Shown: positions 1-8,588, counted from the stretch's first letter. The stretch: DNA of 46,104 nucleotides from an uncultured Ruminococcus sp. (GCA_946537515.1 CAMNFV010000003.1:1-46104); one strand, 5' to 3'. A program made the numbers and translations. The notes: a model not told the origin generated them from the letters alone.

Positions 1-50
1 ATCATGCCTGCGGCTGCAAACATTGCCGCAATTCTCATCACCTTTTTCAT
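1..50 (-). CDS. 5' end of a secreted or membrane protein (partial)
   Basis: Only the first 16 or so codons are inside the window; the gene runs off the left edge. Reading the minus strand from 50, the product begins MKKVMRIAAMFAAAGM, a charged n-region followed by an alanine-rich hydrophobic core, which is the shape of a Sec signal peptide or a lipoprotein leader. The start is supported by a strong Shine-Dalgarno sequence (AGAAGGAGG, about 60-68) six bases upstream and by a consensus promoter at 149-177. The function cannot be told from this fragment. Confidence 0.7.
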   Translation of the reverse strand, partial: MKKVMRIAAMFAAAGM

Positions 51-148
51 GATGATTCCTCCTTCTTACTTGTTCGGATTCATACATAAGGACAGGATTT
101 ATGAAAATACAACATCGTTTGTAAAAAAATATTATTATTTCTGTTATA

Positions 149-177
149 ATTATAGCATATATGGTAGCGTTTGTCAA
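149..177 (-). promoter_or_regulatory. Sigma-A promoter for the leftward gene at 50
   Basis: On the minus strand TTGACA (172-177) and TATAAT (149-154) are both perfect consensus and are separated by 17 bp. It lies about 100 bp upstream of the start at 50. The 51-349 region has no gene and holds this promoter and the divergent tex promoter. Confidence 0.85.
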
Positions 178-278
178 TATATCAAAAGAAGAATTTATGT
201 AGGTGAGGGCAGTTTCTATTATATACATTCCTGCAAACAGATCTCAAAACAGGAAAAAGAGCGCGATTTCAGTAAGGG

Positions 279-307
279 TTGAAAAATCCGGCTGAATATG
301 ATATAAT
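279..307 (+). promoter_or_regulatory. Sigma-A promoter for the tex operon
   Basis: TTGAAA (279-284), 17-bp spacer, TATAAT (302-307). The start codon of tex is at 350, preceded by AGGAGG at 337-342. Confidence 0.85.
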
Positions 308-349
308 AATAGAATGTAATCTTGCGATCCAGATTCAGGAGGTACCGGA

Positions 350-2524
350 ATGGATATTTTAGAACAGCTTGCAGAAGAATTCAAGCTTAGAAAAGAACAA
401 GTCACAAACGCAGTTTCTCTGCTCGATGACGGCAAAACCGTCCCGTTCATTGCACGATACAGAAAGGAACAGACCGGCTCTCTCGATGACCAGACGCTTC
501 ATGCGCTGAATGACCGCCTGAATTATCTGCGGAAGCTGGAAGAGCGCAAGCAGGAAATTACCGACGCGATCACAGCACTCGAAAAGATGACCCCCGAGCT
601 TGCCGAATCTATCTCCGCGGCAAAAACGCTTGTCGAGGTTGAGGATATTTATCGCCCCTATAAGCAAAAACGTAAGACAAAGGCATCTGTCGCAAAAGCA
701 CGCGGATTGCAGCCGCTTGCGGACCTGATTATGGAGCAAAACTATAAAACAGATCCTGCCGCAGAAGCAGAAGCCTTTGTGAATCCGGAGCTTGAGGTTC
801 CCGATGCGGATGCTGCGCTTTCCGGCGCATCTGATATTCTTGCGGAAACCGTATCCGATGACGCTGATCTGCGCAAGCGTCTGCGTAATGTTCTGTCTCT
901 GCGCGGCTCGATCGCTGTCAAGGCGACGGATCCCGATGAAGACAGCGTATACCGCAACTATTATGAATATGCAGAGCTGATCACGAAAGCGGCAAAGCAT
1001 CGGATTCTCGCGATTAACCGCGGTGAAAAAGAAGGCTACCTGAAAGTCAGTCTGACGATGCCGGAGGGCTTGGGCGAGCAGATCGTAACAAAGACATATG
1101 TCAAAAACGAAAGTGCTTCCGGACAAATGGTTGAAGCAGCCGCGCTTGAAGCATATAAAAAATCGCTGCTGCCTGCCGTACAGCGCGAGATCAGAGCGGA
1201 ACTGACCGAACAGGCATCGGAGCAGGCAATCACAGTTTTTGCATCGAACCTGCGCCAGCTTCTGCTTCAGCCGCCGATGAAAGGCATGATTACGCTCGGT
1301 CTGGATCCGGGCTTCCGGACAGGCTGCAAGGTCGCGATCGTAGATCCGACCGGAAAAGTGCTTGCGACAGATGTTGTTTATATTACCGCGAATTCCGCGC
1401 AGGCTGTTGCAGCCGGAAAACTCAAGCTGAAAAAGCTGATCCAGCAGTATCATGTTGCCGCAATCGCAATCGGAAACGGTACTGCATCGCGTGAATCCGA
1501 GCAGATCGTTGCGGAAATTCTCCGTGAACTTCCGGATCTGAAAGCGGCGTATATGGTCGTCAGCGAAGCCGGTGCATCTGTTTATTCTGCATCAAAGCTT
1601 GCTGCGGAAGAGTTCCCGGATTATGATGTCGCACTCAGAAGCGCAGTCTCGATCGCAAGAAGATTGCAGGATCCGCTTGCAGAACTCGTCAAAATCGAGC
1701 CGAAAGCAATCGGTGTCGGTGAGTATCAGCATGACATGCCGCCCGCACGCCTTTCCGAATCATTGACCGGCGTCGTTGAGGACTGCGTAAACGCGGTCGG
1801 CGTGGACCTGAACACCGCATCCGGCTCGCTGCTCTCATATATCTCCGGCATTCACAGCGGCATTGCACATAATATCGTAACATACCGTGAGGAGAACGGT
1901 GCATTCACGAGCCGCAAGGCGCTGCTGAAAGTCCCGAAGCTCGGCGCAAAAGCATATGAGCTCTGTGCCGGATTCCTGCGAGTCCGTGACGGCAAGAATC
2001 CGCTGGATAATACCGGCGTTCACCCGGAAAGCTATGCTGCTGCCGAATCGCTCCTGAAGCTTTGCGGCCTTACGCTCAATGATATCGGCGGTGATCTGCA
2101 AAAGCTTTCGGATACTGTCGAATCCCGCGGCTATTCTGCACTCAGCAAGGAACTTGAAATCGGTGAGCCGACACTCCGCGATATTGTCAAGGAACTGCAA
2201 AAGCCCGGCAGAGATCCTCGTGACGAGCTGCCGAAGCCCCTGATGCGCAGCGGCGATATCATGACGGCAGAAGACCTGAAACCCGGCATGGAGCTGATCG
2301 GTACCGTCCGGAATATCATAGATTTCGGAGCGTTTGTAGATATCGGCGTCCATGAAGACGGCCTCGTACATGTTTCGCAGCTTGCAAACAAATTCGTGAA
2401 GCATCCGCTGGATGTCGTCAAGGTCGGCCAGATTGTACGCGTCCGTGTATTGGAATCGGATGCAAAACGCAAGCGCATCAGCCTGACGATGAAGGGCGTT
2501 TCGCAGGAAAACCTCGATTCCTAA
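350..2524 (+). CDS. tex: Tex-family RNA-binding transcription accessory protein
   Basis: The 724-residue product matches the usual length and order of Tex: an N-terminal helical HTH-like region that includes the FIARYRKEQTGSLDD stretch near residues 34-48, a YqgF/RNase H-like fold around GLDPGFRTGCKVAIVD (about residue 318), helix-hairpin-helix segments, and a C-terminal S1 RNA-binding domain at about 647-716 (GTVRNIIDFGAFVDIG). Tex binds nucleic acid and associates with transcribing RNA polymerase in the cytoplasm. The start at 350 has AGGAGG eight bases upstream and a clear promoter. The next three genes follow on the same strand with short gaps or overlaps and no visible terminator, so tex probably heads an operon. 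Confidence 0.95.
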   Translation: MDILEQLAEEFKLRKEQVTNAVSLLDDGKTVPFIARYRKEQTGSLDDQTLHALNDRLNYLRKLEERKQEITDAITALEKMTPELAESISAAKTLVEVEDIYRPYKQKRKTKASVAKARGLQPLADLIMEQNYKTDPAAEAEAFVNPELEVPDADAALSGASDILAETVSDDADLRKRLRNVLSLRGSIAVKATDPDEDSVYRNYYEYAELITKAAKHRILAINRGEKEGYLKVSLTMPEGLGEQIVTKTYVKNESASGQMVEAAALEAYKKSLLPAVQREIRAELTEQASEQAITVFASNLRQLLLQPPMKGMITLGLDPGFRTGCKVAIVDPTGKVLATDVVYITANSAQAVAAGKLKLKKLIQQYHVAAIAIGNGTASRESEQIVAEILRELPDLKAAYMVVSEAGASVYSASKLAAEEFPDYDVALRSAVSIARRLQDPLAELVKIEPKAIGVGEYQHDMPPARLSESLTGVVEDCVNAVGVDLNTASGSLLSYISGIHSGIAHNIVTYREENGAFTSRKALLKVPKLGAKAYELCAGFLRVRDGKNPLDNTGVHPESYAAAESLLKLCGLTLNDIGGDLQKLSDTVESRGYSALSKELEIGEPTLRDIVKELQKPGRDPRDELPKPLMRSGDIMTAEDLKPGMELIGTVRNIIDFGAFVDIGVHEDGLVHVSQLANKFVKHPLDVVKVGQIVRVRVLESDAKRKRISLTMKGVSQENLDS

Positions 2525-2575
2525 GTTTCAGCTCAAAAGCCGAATGCAGAACTGAACCGAAAGGGGACTATTAAT

Positions 2576-3331
2576 ATGGTATACGTGACCGGAGATACTC
2601 ACGGTGACTTTTCCAGATTCCAGAATTCGATACTGAAAAAAGCAGACGCAAATGATATTGTGATCGTCTGCGGTGATTTCGGCTTCTTCTGGGATGATTC
2701 CAAGAAGGAGCAGAAATTCCGAAAAAAGCTGTCTGAACTCAAATATACAGTCGCGTTTGTAGACGGCTGCCATGAAAACTATGATATGCTCGAAAAATTC
2801 CCCGTAAAAGAATGGAACGGCGGGCAGGCGCGTGTGATCGCACCGAATCTCGTCCATTTGCTGCGCGGTGAAATCTATACGCTCTGCGGCAAGCGCTTCT
2901 TCACCTTCGGCGGCGGACACAGCCAGGATTTTGAATACCGCACAGCTGAAAACTGGTGGGAGCAGGAACAGCCGACCTATGATGAGATCATTCATGCGGC
3001 GGAGAATCTGAAATCTTACGATAATACCGTTGACTATATCATCACGCATGAACCGCCGGCTTCTCTGAAAGACTGCCTGCGCGTTGATACAATGCAGCGG
3101 CTTGAAGTCCATGCGTTTTTTGAGGATCTGACGCAGATGTGTAATTTTCATCAATGGTATTTCGGCAAATGCCACTTAAACCGCTATGTTCCGCTCAAAT
3201 ATTATGCAGTCTTCGATGAGATTCATCCGCTGAATAATACGATCGGCAAGGCAATTACTGCACAGTATGAGCCTTCGGTACCGGAATCATTCATGCCGGA
3301 TGAACCGGAGGAAACCGAGGAGGAAGCATAA
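2576..3331 (+). CDS. Calcineurin-like metallophosphoesterase
   Basis: A 251-residue protein beginning MVYVTGDTHGDFSRF. The GDTHGD motif (residues 6-11), a CGDFGF segment near residue 38, a GCHENYD segment (in place of the classical GNHE) and THEPP near residue 160 form the dinuclear-metal site of the calcineurin-like phosphoesterase superfamily. The C-terminus is acidic (PEETEEEA). It is cytoplasmic, with no signal peptide. The substrate cannot be inferred. The stop codon overlaps the start of the MscS gene by one base (TAATG), so the two are probably translationally coupled. A GGGG-containing ribosome binding site lies just upstream. Confidence 0.85.
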   Translation: MVYVTGDTHGDFSRFQNSILKKADANDIVIVCGDFGFFWDDSKKEQKFRKKLSELKYTVAFVDGCHENYDMLEKFPVKEWNGGQARVIAPNLVHLLRGEIYTLCGKRFFTFGGGHSQDFEYRTAENWWEQEQPTYDEIIHAAENLKSYDNTVDYIITHEPPASLKDCLRVDTMQRLEVHAFFEDLTQMCNFHQWYFGKCHLNRYVPLKYYAVFDEIHPLNNTIGKAITAQYEPSVPESFMPDEPEETEEEA

Positions 3332-4221
3332 TGGAATCCCAGTTGGAAGCTCAGCTTGAAGCCGGGCAGGAGGCTTTGCAGCAGACAACCGGACTTCTTG
3401 CCGGCCTGTGGCAAAAGCTGGTGAACTATCTGCCGACGCTGACCATTGCGCTGATTGTATTCCTGATCGGTATGCTGATTGCGGGATGCATCAATAAGCT
3501 CATCTACCATGCGATGAACAAGGCAAAGCTCAATGCAACGGCCGCGGGCTTCGGTAAATCGCTGATCCGCATTCTGCTCTATACTGTTTTGATTATCATT
3601 TGCCTTTCAATTCTCGGCGTACCAATGGCATCTATTGTTGCCGTTGTCGGTGCAGCCGGACTTGCGGTCGGACTGGCGCTGCAAAACAGTCTTTCCAATC
3701 TGGCAGGCGGCTTTATCATTCTCTTTGCGAAGCCGTTTCAGCACGGCGATTATATTGTGATCGGAAATGATGCGGGCTTTGTCGAGTCTGTCACCATTCT
3801 TTATACAGAACTCGTAACGCTCGATAACCGCACGATCTTTCTGCCAAACAGTATTGTATCATCCAGCGCTGTCCAGAATCTCTCGAAAAACGGCACGCTC
3901 CGTGTGAATGTTCCGGTACAGGTTTCCTATCAGACCGATCTCAGTATCGCTAAGGATGTCATGCTGAAAGCAGTTCAGTCGCTTCCTATTTCCCGCAAAG
4001 ACCCTGCGCCTTCTATTGCTGTGACGGCGCTCGGGGATAACGGCATCACGCTGACAGCTTTCTTCTGGGTCAGCAAGAGCGATTACTTCATTGCACCGGG
4101 AAAGCTGCTGGAAGCTGTCAAGCCGACATTTGATGCGGCAGGAATCGAAATACCGTATCCGCAGCTCGATATTCACGACAAGACCGGAAAAGGGGAGTTC
4201 GTCCATGAAAATCACCGATGA
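3331..4221 (+). CDS. mscS: Small-conductance mechanosensitive channel (MscS family)
   Basis: The 296-residue product has the MscS layout: an N-terminal helix, three membrane segments (about residues 30-50, 70-90, and the glycine/alanine-rich pore helix 95-125 with VVGAAGLAVGLALQNSLSN), then the cytosolic beta domain containing FAKPFQHGDYIVIG and the C-terminal cage domain. The channel opens under membrane tension to release solutes in hypo-osmotic shock. It sits in the tex operon, overlapping the previous gene by one base and the next by 17 bases. Size is typical of the short MscS branch. Confidence 0.93.
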   Translation: MESQLEAQLEAGQEALQQTTGLLAGLWQKLVNYLPTLTIALIVFLIGMLIAGCINKLIYHAMNKAKLNATAAGFGKSLIRILLYTVLIIICLSILGVPMASIVAVVGAAGLAVGLALQNSLSNLAGGFIILFAKPFQHGDYIVIGNDAGFVESVTILYTELVTLDNRTIFLPNSIVSSSAVQNLSKNGTLRVNVPVQVSYQTDLSIAKDVMLKAVQSLPISRKDPAPSIAVTALGDNGITLTAFFWVSKSDYFIAPGKLLEAVKPTFDAAGIEIPYPQLDIHDKTGKGEFVHENHR

Positions 4222-4528
4222 AATGATTGACCGCTATGCGCAGGAATATTGCAGAAAACATGCAAACACCATGCAAATTATCACAAGTGAAGAGGTTGCA
4301 TATCATTTCTTTCTGGGACAGGATACGGAAGACATTTTGAATTATACCAACAGCCGCAAGCCGCTGGATGAGGTCTATCTGACGCAGGCGATGATCGAAT
4401 GTGCAGACCGGGCAGGACTTGTCGAAGAGTGGATGCATACCTTTGATCCGGATGATACGCTCTGGCATAAAATTTCCCGGATTCTGCGCAAGCAGATTCG
4501 TGAGAGGAAACAATCTGAATCAGATTAA
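4205..4528 (+). CDS. Small hypothetical protein (107 aa)
   Basis: I do not recognise this gene. The start at 4205 (MKITDEMIDRYAQEYC) has a GGGGAG ribosome binding site and lies inside the end of the MscS gene, suggesting translational coupling. The protein is charged and helical, contains an HFFLGQDTEDILNY stretch, and ends in a basic-acidic tail (RKQIRERKQSESD). There is no signal peptide or membrane segment. It closes the tex - phosphoesterase - mscS operon. Confidence 0.75.
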   Translation: MKITDEMIDRYAQEYCRKHANTMQIITSEEVAYHFFLGQDTEDILNYTNSRKPLDEVYLTQAMIECADRAGLVEEWMHTFDPDDTLWHKISRILRKQIRERKQSESD

Positions 4529-4532
4529 AGTA

Positions 4533-4611
4533 AAATTGTGCAATTTGCCGGAATCCGCTGCGATTCTTGACAATCGCAAAACGGATGTGATATAATAAAA
4601 GTTGCACAATT
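4533..4611 (+). promoter_or_regulatory. Promoter flanked by inverted operator-like repeats, upstream of the XRE-cupin gene
   Basis: TTGACA (4567-4572), an 18-bp spacer and TATAAT (4591-4596) form a strong promoter. It is bracketed by AATTGTGCAA at 4534-4543 and its exact reverse complement TTGCACAATT at 4602-4611. The upstream copy is itself a near-perfect palindrome (AAATTGTGCAATTT, 4533-4546). Two copies of one dyad on either side of a promoter are typical of repressor operators. Inference: the adjacent XRE-cupin protein may bind them. Confidence 0.6.
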
Positions 4612-4626
4612 CGGGACGACATCATG

Positions 4627-4660
4627 CGCGGGGAGATGACAATTCTCGCCGCGTTTGTTT
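4627..4660 (+). promoter_or_regulatory. Leader hairpin followed by a T-rich run (possible attenuator)
   Basis: Between the promoter at 4567-4596 and the start at 4692 a GC-rich hairpin can be drawn: left arm 4627-4636, right arm 4644-4653, with one G-G mismatch. It is followed by TTTGTTTT. It could be an attenuator or only a stabilising 5'-UTR structure. I cannot assign it to a known riboswitch class. Confidence 0.4.
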
Positions 4661-4691
4661 TGAATTATTACAATGTTACGGAGGTTACGCA

Positions 4692-5237
4692 ATGGAACCG
4701 ATCAATGAAATTGCGGCACGCATCCGCGAGCTGCGCGAAGTATGTGATTATTCTGTTGAAAAGCTTGCTGAAGAGCTCAGCCTCAGCGCAGAGCAGTATG
4801 AAAGCTACGAAAAGAACGGCGATTTCCCAATCAGCGTGATCTATGAGATCGCAAATAAGTTCAATGTTGATTTTAATGAGCTGATTACCGGCGAACCGAG
4901 CCGGATTGATACGTTCCAGGTAGTCCGCCGCGGCCAGGGTAAAAGCATCAGCCGTTTTCCGGGCTATCGCTTCAAGGATCTCGCATTCCGGTATGCAGAT
5001 AAAATCATGCAGCCGCTTCTCGTTACGCTGGAACCTTCCGATGAGCCTGCAAAGCTTGTAACACACAGCGGTCAGGAATTCAACCTCGTTCTCAAAGGAA
5101 CAGTTGCTGTTGTATTTGAGGATCGTGAGATCATCCTCAATGAGGGCGACTCGATTTATTTCAATCCGACCTATCCGCACGGACAGCGCTGCGCCGGTGA
5201 CACCAAAGCAAGATTTTTGACGATGATTGCGGAATAA
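4692..5237 (+). CDS. XRE-family regulator with C-terminal cupin domain
   Basis: The start at 4692 (MEPINEIAARIRELRE) has GGAGG just upstream. The 181-residue protein has an N-terminal helix-turn-helix of the Cro/C1 type (about residues 5-62, with YSVEKLAEELSLS as the recognition region) and a C-terminal cupin (about 110-178) with HSGQEFNLVLKG and YFNPTYPHG as the two conserved beta strands. In this family the cupin senses a small metabolite and the HTH binds DNA. The gene is followed after 37 bp by an acyl-CoA synthetase on the same strand, a pairing that suggests the regulator controls its own operon in response to a carboxylic acid or acyl compound (inference). Confidence 0.88.
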   Translation: MEPINEIAARIRELREVCDYSVEKLAEELSLSAEQYESYEKNGDFPISVIYEIANKFNVDFNELITGEPSRIDTFQVVRRGQGKSISRFPGYRFKDLAFRYADKIMQPLLVTLEPSDEPAKLVTHSGQEFNLVLKGTVAVVFEDREIILNEGDSIYFNPTYPHGQRCAGDTKARFLTMIAE

Positions 5238-5274
5238 TCCGCAGCACCGCATATATAAAGGAGTAAGAATAATC

Positions 5275-6951
5275 ATGCTGTTAGACCGCTATCTGCCCCG
5301 CATCGAATTTGATTCCTACGAAGATTTCCGGGATAATTACCGCGTGAACGTTCCGGAGAATTTCAATTTCGGCTGGGACATCGTCGATGAGTGGGCAAAG
5401 CAGGAGCCGGAGAAAAAAGCGCTGCTCTGGCTCAGCCACGAGAAAGAAGAGCGCACCTTTACCTTTACTGAGATCTCCAAGCTTTCCAACCAGACATGCC
5501 ATTATTTCAAGAGCCTCGGTCTGAAAAAAGGCGATGTTGTTCTGCTGATTCTGCGCCGCCGCTGGGAATACTGGGTCATTGCGACTGCGCTGCACAAGCT
5601 TGGCATCATTCTGATCCCCGGCAATCTGCTCTTCACCACACATGATATCGCATATCGCGGCAATATGGCAGAAATTTCTGCAATTATCGCCTGCGATGAT
5701 GAATACATCCGCGGCCAGATCGACGGTGCTGCACCGCAGATCAAAACGCTGCGCAAAAAGATTGCTGTTGCACAGCCGCGTGAGGGCTGGGATTTCTTCA
5801 CCGAAGAAATCGCAAAATACCCGGACACCTTTGAGCGTCCGACCGGTGAAGAGGCAACCAAAGCAACCGATACCATGCTGATTTATTTCACATCCGGTTC
5901 GACCGGTATGCCGAAAATGGTATGCCACAATTTCGCGCATCCGCTCGGCCATATTGTCACCGCAAAGTACTGGCATCAGGTGCAGGAAAACAAGCTGCAT
6001 ATGTCCATTTCTGATTCCGGCTGGGCAAAATTCGGCTGGGGCAAGATCTATGGCCAATGGATCTGCGGCGCAATTCAGTTTGTCTATGATTTCACGGGCA
6101 GATTCAATGCAAAGGACATGCTTGAAGTCATCAGCAAGCACAAGCTGACCACTTTCTGCGCACCGCCTACCATGTACCGCTTTATGCTTCAGGAAGACAT
6201 GACGCAGTATGATCTTTCCACGATCCAGAACTTCTGCAATGCCGGCGAACCGCTGAATCCGGAGGTCTTCAACCGCATCTATGAGCTGACGGGCAAAAAG
6301 ATGCGCGAGGGCTTCGGTCAGACCGAAGGTACTGTTCTTGTCGCAAACTTCCCGTGGATCGATCCGAAGCCGGGCTCCATGGGCAAGCCTTCTCCGCTTT
6401 ATAACATTCATCTGCTCCGTCCGGACGGAACCGAATGCGAAGACGGTGAAGAGGGCAGCATCATGGCGTGCGGTATTGATAAGGCGCATCCGACAGGTCT
6501 GTTCTGCGGATACTATAAGAATCCCGAACTGACTGAAGCTGTGCTTGGCGGTGAAAACTACGACACCGGCGACGTTGCTTGGCGCGATTCCAGAGGCTAT
6601 TACTGGTTTGTCGGCCGAAATGACGATGTGATCAAGTGCTCCGGCTACCGCATCGGACCGTTTGAGGTCGAGAGCGCTCTGCTGACACACCCGGCAGTTG
6701 TCGAATCCGCTATCACCGGCGCACCGGATCCGATCCGCGGTCAGGTCGTCAAGGCAACAGTTGTTCTGGCAAAGGGCTATTCGCCTTCTCCGGAATTGAC
6801 CAAGGAGCTTCAGGATCATGTGAAGCGTGAAACTGCTCCGTATAAGTATCCGCGTGTGATTGAGTATGTTGATGAGCTCCCGAAGACACTCGGCGGCAAG
6901 ATCAAGCGTGCAATGATCCGTCATACTGATGAGGAAAACTTCAAAAAGTAA
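5275..6951 (+). CDS. AMP-forming acyl-CoA synthetase (acetyl/medium-chain type)
   Basis: A 558-residue adenylate-forming enzyme activating a carboxylic acid to acyl-CoA through an acyl-AMP. The visible motifs are the phosphate loop YFTSGSTGMPKM (about residue 203), EGFGQTEGT (A5), YDTGDVAWRD (A7), the hinge GRNDDVIKCSGYRIGPFEVE (A8) and the C-terminal catalytic lysine in PKTLGGKIKR (A10). The start at 5275 (MLLDRYLP) is chosen because of AAGGAG 15-10 bases upstream; the open frame continues further upstream without a ribosome binding site. It is co-transcribed with the XRE-cupin regulator and ends at a strong terminator. The exact acid (acetate, propionate, butyrate or a branched acid) cannot be told from sequence alone. 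Confidence 0.9.
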   Translation: MLLDRYLPRIEFDSYEDFRDNYRVNVPENFNFGWDIVDEWAKQEPEKKALLWLSHEKEERTFTFTEISKLSNQTCHYFKSLGLKKGDVVLLILRRRWEYWVIATALHKLGIILIPGNLLFTTHDIAYRGNMAEISAIIACDDEYIRGQIDGAAPQIKTLRKKIAVAQPREGWDFFTEEIAKYPDTFERPTGEEATKATDTMLIYFTSGSTGMPKMVCHNFAHPLGHIVTAKYWHQVQENKLHMSISDSGWAKFGWGKIYGQWICGAIQFVYDFTGRFNAKDMLEVISKHKLTTFCAPPTMYRFMLQEDMTQYDLSTIQNFCNAGEPLNPEVFNRIYELTGKKMREGFGQTEGTVLVANFPWIDPKPGSMGKPSPLYNIHLLRPDGTECEDGEEGSIMACGIDKAHPTGLFCGYYKNPELTEAVLGGENYDTGDVAWRDSRGYYWFVGRNDDVIKCSGYRIGPFEVESALLTHPAVVESAITGAPDPIRGQVVKATVVLAKGYSPSPELTKELQDHVKRETAPYKYPRVIEYVDELPKTLGGKIKRAMIRHTDEENFKK

Positions 6952-6957
6952 AATGAA

Positions 6958-6998
6958 ATCACCGCTGCAAGGTTGAAAGCAGCGGTGATTCTTTTTTA
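6958..6998 (+). terminator. Intrinsic terminator of the acyl-CoA synthetase operon
   Basis: Perfect 11-bp stem (ATCACCGCTGC / GCAGCGGTGAT) with a 10-base loop, followed by TCTTTTTT. Confidence 0.92.
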
Positions 6999-7002
6999 TA
7001 CA

Positions 7003-7038
7003 TGAAAACAGCGTTCCGGCCTGAGCCGAAACGCCGTT
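7003..7038 (-). terminator. Intrinsic terminator downstream of tmRNA
   Basis: On the minus strand a 14-bp stem containing two G-U pairs (arms 7025-7038 and 7007-7020, CTGA-type loop) is followed by TTTT. It starts about nine bases after the 3' end of the mature tmRNA. Confidence 0.75.
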
Positions 7039-7046
7039 CATTTGAA

Positions 7047-7389
7047 TGGAGGCGGCGGGAATTGAACCCGCGTCCGAAAACCGTTCCATCCGATCTTCTA
7101 CGAGCGTAGTTTATCTTTTGCATTCCCTATTCGCAGCGCCGATAAACAGGCTATACGAAAAAGTAGCACATTGTGCGACTGCCGATTATGTGCGTCCTCA
7201 GCAGACGTTCACCGCGTCATGACGCCAGACACCGGATACGCGGTAATCTCCGGGCTGACGGAGGCCTTAAGCGGCCATCAAAACGGAATCGTTGTTCTCG
7301 TTTAAATTTAGAAAGTTGCACATTTTACGGGTTATGCGCCCGGCTCGCCAATCAAACTTCCCAGCCCCCGTCGAAACCTTTACGCCCCC
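7047..7389 (-). ncRNA. ssrA: tmRNA (transfer-messenger RNA)
   Basis: On the minus strand the 5' end reads GGGGGCGTAAAGGTTTCGAC and the 3' end has the TTCAATTCC T-loop and a CGCCTCC acceptor arm, which pairs with the 5' GGGGGCG. The 343-nt length fits a one-piece tmRNA. The trailing CCA is not encoded. The tag reading frame ends NENNDSVLMAA then TAA (around 7267-7305), so the peptide ends MAA rather than the usual LAA. tmRNA is charged with alanine, rescues stalled ribosomes together with SmpB and marks the nascent chain for proteolysis. smpB lies two genes upstream on the same strand. Confidence 0.95.
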
Positions 7390-7423
7390 GTTTCGGGTAA
7401 CTGAAAGCAGAATTGCCTTTTAT

Positions 7424-7452
7424 ATTATACCGTATCTGCGGCAATTTGTCAA
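7424..7452 (-). promoter_or_regulatory. Sigma-A promoter for tmRNA
   Basis: TTGACA (7447-7452), 17-bp spacer, TATAAT (7424-7429), both perfect on the minus strand. It begins only a few bases past the stop codon of the S66 peptidase gene. ssrA therefore has its own strong promoter as well as possible read-through from smpB. Confidence 0.9.
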
Positions 7453-7456
7453 CCGT

Positions 7457-8572
7457 TCATCGAAGCAAAGTTATCTCCTGCTTTTCTGCATCGACCTGCG
7501 CAAATGCGCCGTAGGGGAGAATTGCCCGCGGTGCCGCATGACCGAAATTGACATTGTAAAGTATCGGCAGCGAGGGATCGTTCACAACCTCACGCCAGAC
7601 CGTTTTATATTCCTCATAATACTGTTCATTCATCGGTTTGCCGATCAGAATACCGTTGACCGAATCAAATACGCCTTCGGATTTCAGCGCTTGCAGACAA
7701 AGGCGAAGCCGTTCCGGAGTCGGCACTGTTTCACTTGTTTCCGCAAAGAAAATCTTCCCGCTCCATTCTTCCGCAGCCGGAAAAATATTGAATCTGCGCG
7801 TAATCGAAGCCTGCTCATTGAATACGGACGGATCAATAAACGGAACAGTACTAAAATGTTCTGCATACTCTGTTCCGCAGTCAGAGAGGATCATATCACC
7901 AAGGCTGTCCACACATCCGCCGAGCAATTCACCTTCAAACCGCGGCTTACCTTGCAGCAGTTCATAGCCGTGTTGTTCCGGATGAGATACCGGCATGGTT
8001 CCGACTGCCGCAGCAGAGAAATCAGTCCGTTCCTCATACCAGACAGGTGCCGGCGTGATTTTTCGCCCATGATAGGGGGCAAAACAGCTTGCAAACTGTT
8101 CCCCGGAATAGGGCAGCATATCACCGGAAAGCTCAGCCAGATCCGGCATCAGCGCCTGCCCGTAAAAGGTTTGCAGCCCCAGCCGGTGAAACATCAGGTG
8201 ATTATTCGTCGTATCAGAAAAGCCGAGAAAGAATTTCGGATGTTCATGCACAGCACGGATAAATTCCGCATCATCCATCAGATAGGGGAATGTCCGGAAT
8301 GTATCAATGCCGCCGATTGCGGTGATAATTCCGCAGATGCTGTCATCCAGAAATGCCGCTTTCAGGTCTGCTGCACGGTTTTCAGGGTGCTTCCAGACCG
8401 ACTCTGATCCGTCGCAGGCGTGTGCCATATATACCGGCTCAAGCCCGAATGACCGCAGCATTTTTTCGCCGAGTTCCTTCTCATGTGCACAATACGGTTC
8501 TCCCAGAATCCCGTTTGACAGACTGACGATTGCAATACGGTCGCCTTTTTTCAGCGGATTCGGAAAAATCAT
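7457..8572 (-). CDS. S66-family serine peptidase (LD-carboxypeptidase/MccF-like)
   Basis: The 371-residue product starts MIFPNPLKKGDRIAIVSLSN, the usual LdcA-family opening. The nucleophile is probably Ser119 in FLGFSDTTNNH, with Glu278 in FFAETSE and His345 in NVNFGHAAPRA. The Glu-His spacing of 67 matches known LD-carboxypeptidases. Such enzymes either trim the terminal D-Ala from murein tetrapeptides in the cytoplasm or, in the MccF branch, cleave acyl-sulfamate or nucleotide-peptide conjugates; sequence alone does not separate these roles. There is no signal peptide. AAAGGG lies about eight bases before the start. It sits between smpB and ssrA on the same strand, 16 bp after smpB. Confidence 0.87.
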   Translation of the reverse strand: MIFPNPLKKGDRIAIVSLSNGILGEPYCAHEKELGEKMLRSFGLEPVYMAHACDGSESVWKHPENRAADLKAAFLDDSICGIITAIGGIDTFRTFPYLMDDAEFIRAVHEHPKFFLGFSDTTNNHLMFHRLGLQTFYGQALMPDLAELSGDMLPYSGEQFASCFAPYHGRKITPAPVWYEERTDFSAAAVGTMPVSHPEQHGYELLQGKPRFEGELLGGCVDSLGDMILSDCGTEYAEHFSTVPFIDPSVFNEQASITRRFNIFPAAEEWSGKIFFAETSETVPTPERLRLCLQALKSEGVFDSVNGILIGKPMNEQYYEEYKTVWREVVNDPSLPILYNVNFGHAAPRAILPYGAFAQVDAEKQEITLLR

Positions 8573-8588
8573 GTTGTGTCCCTTTCTG

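Noticed and set aside
4-282. Open frame at the left edge on the plus strand
   Set aside because: It lies opposite a signal-peptide start with a strong ribosome binding site and runs through an AT-rich promoter region.
359-1453. 364-codon frame antisense to tex
   Set aside because: No ribosome binding site or domain; composition is that of a reverse-complement shadow.
4512-4526. Palindrome AATCTGAATCAGATT as terminator
   Set aside because: It is AT-rich, lies in the last codons, and no T-run follows.
5281-7089. Long antisense frame across the acyl-CoA synthetase gene, terminator and tmRNA 3' end
   Set aside because: It runs through a terminator and a structured RNA and has no start signal; it is a shadow.
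7292-8407. Frame on the plus strand across tmRNA and the S66 peptidase gene
   Set aside because: It crosses the tmRNA 5' end and its promoter and is opposite a clear enzyme gene.
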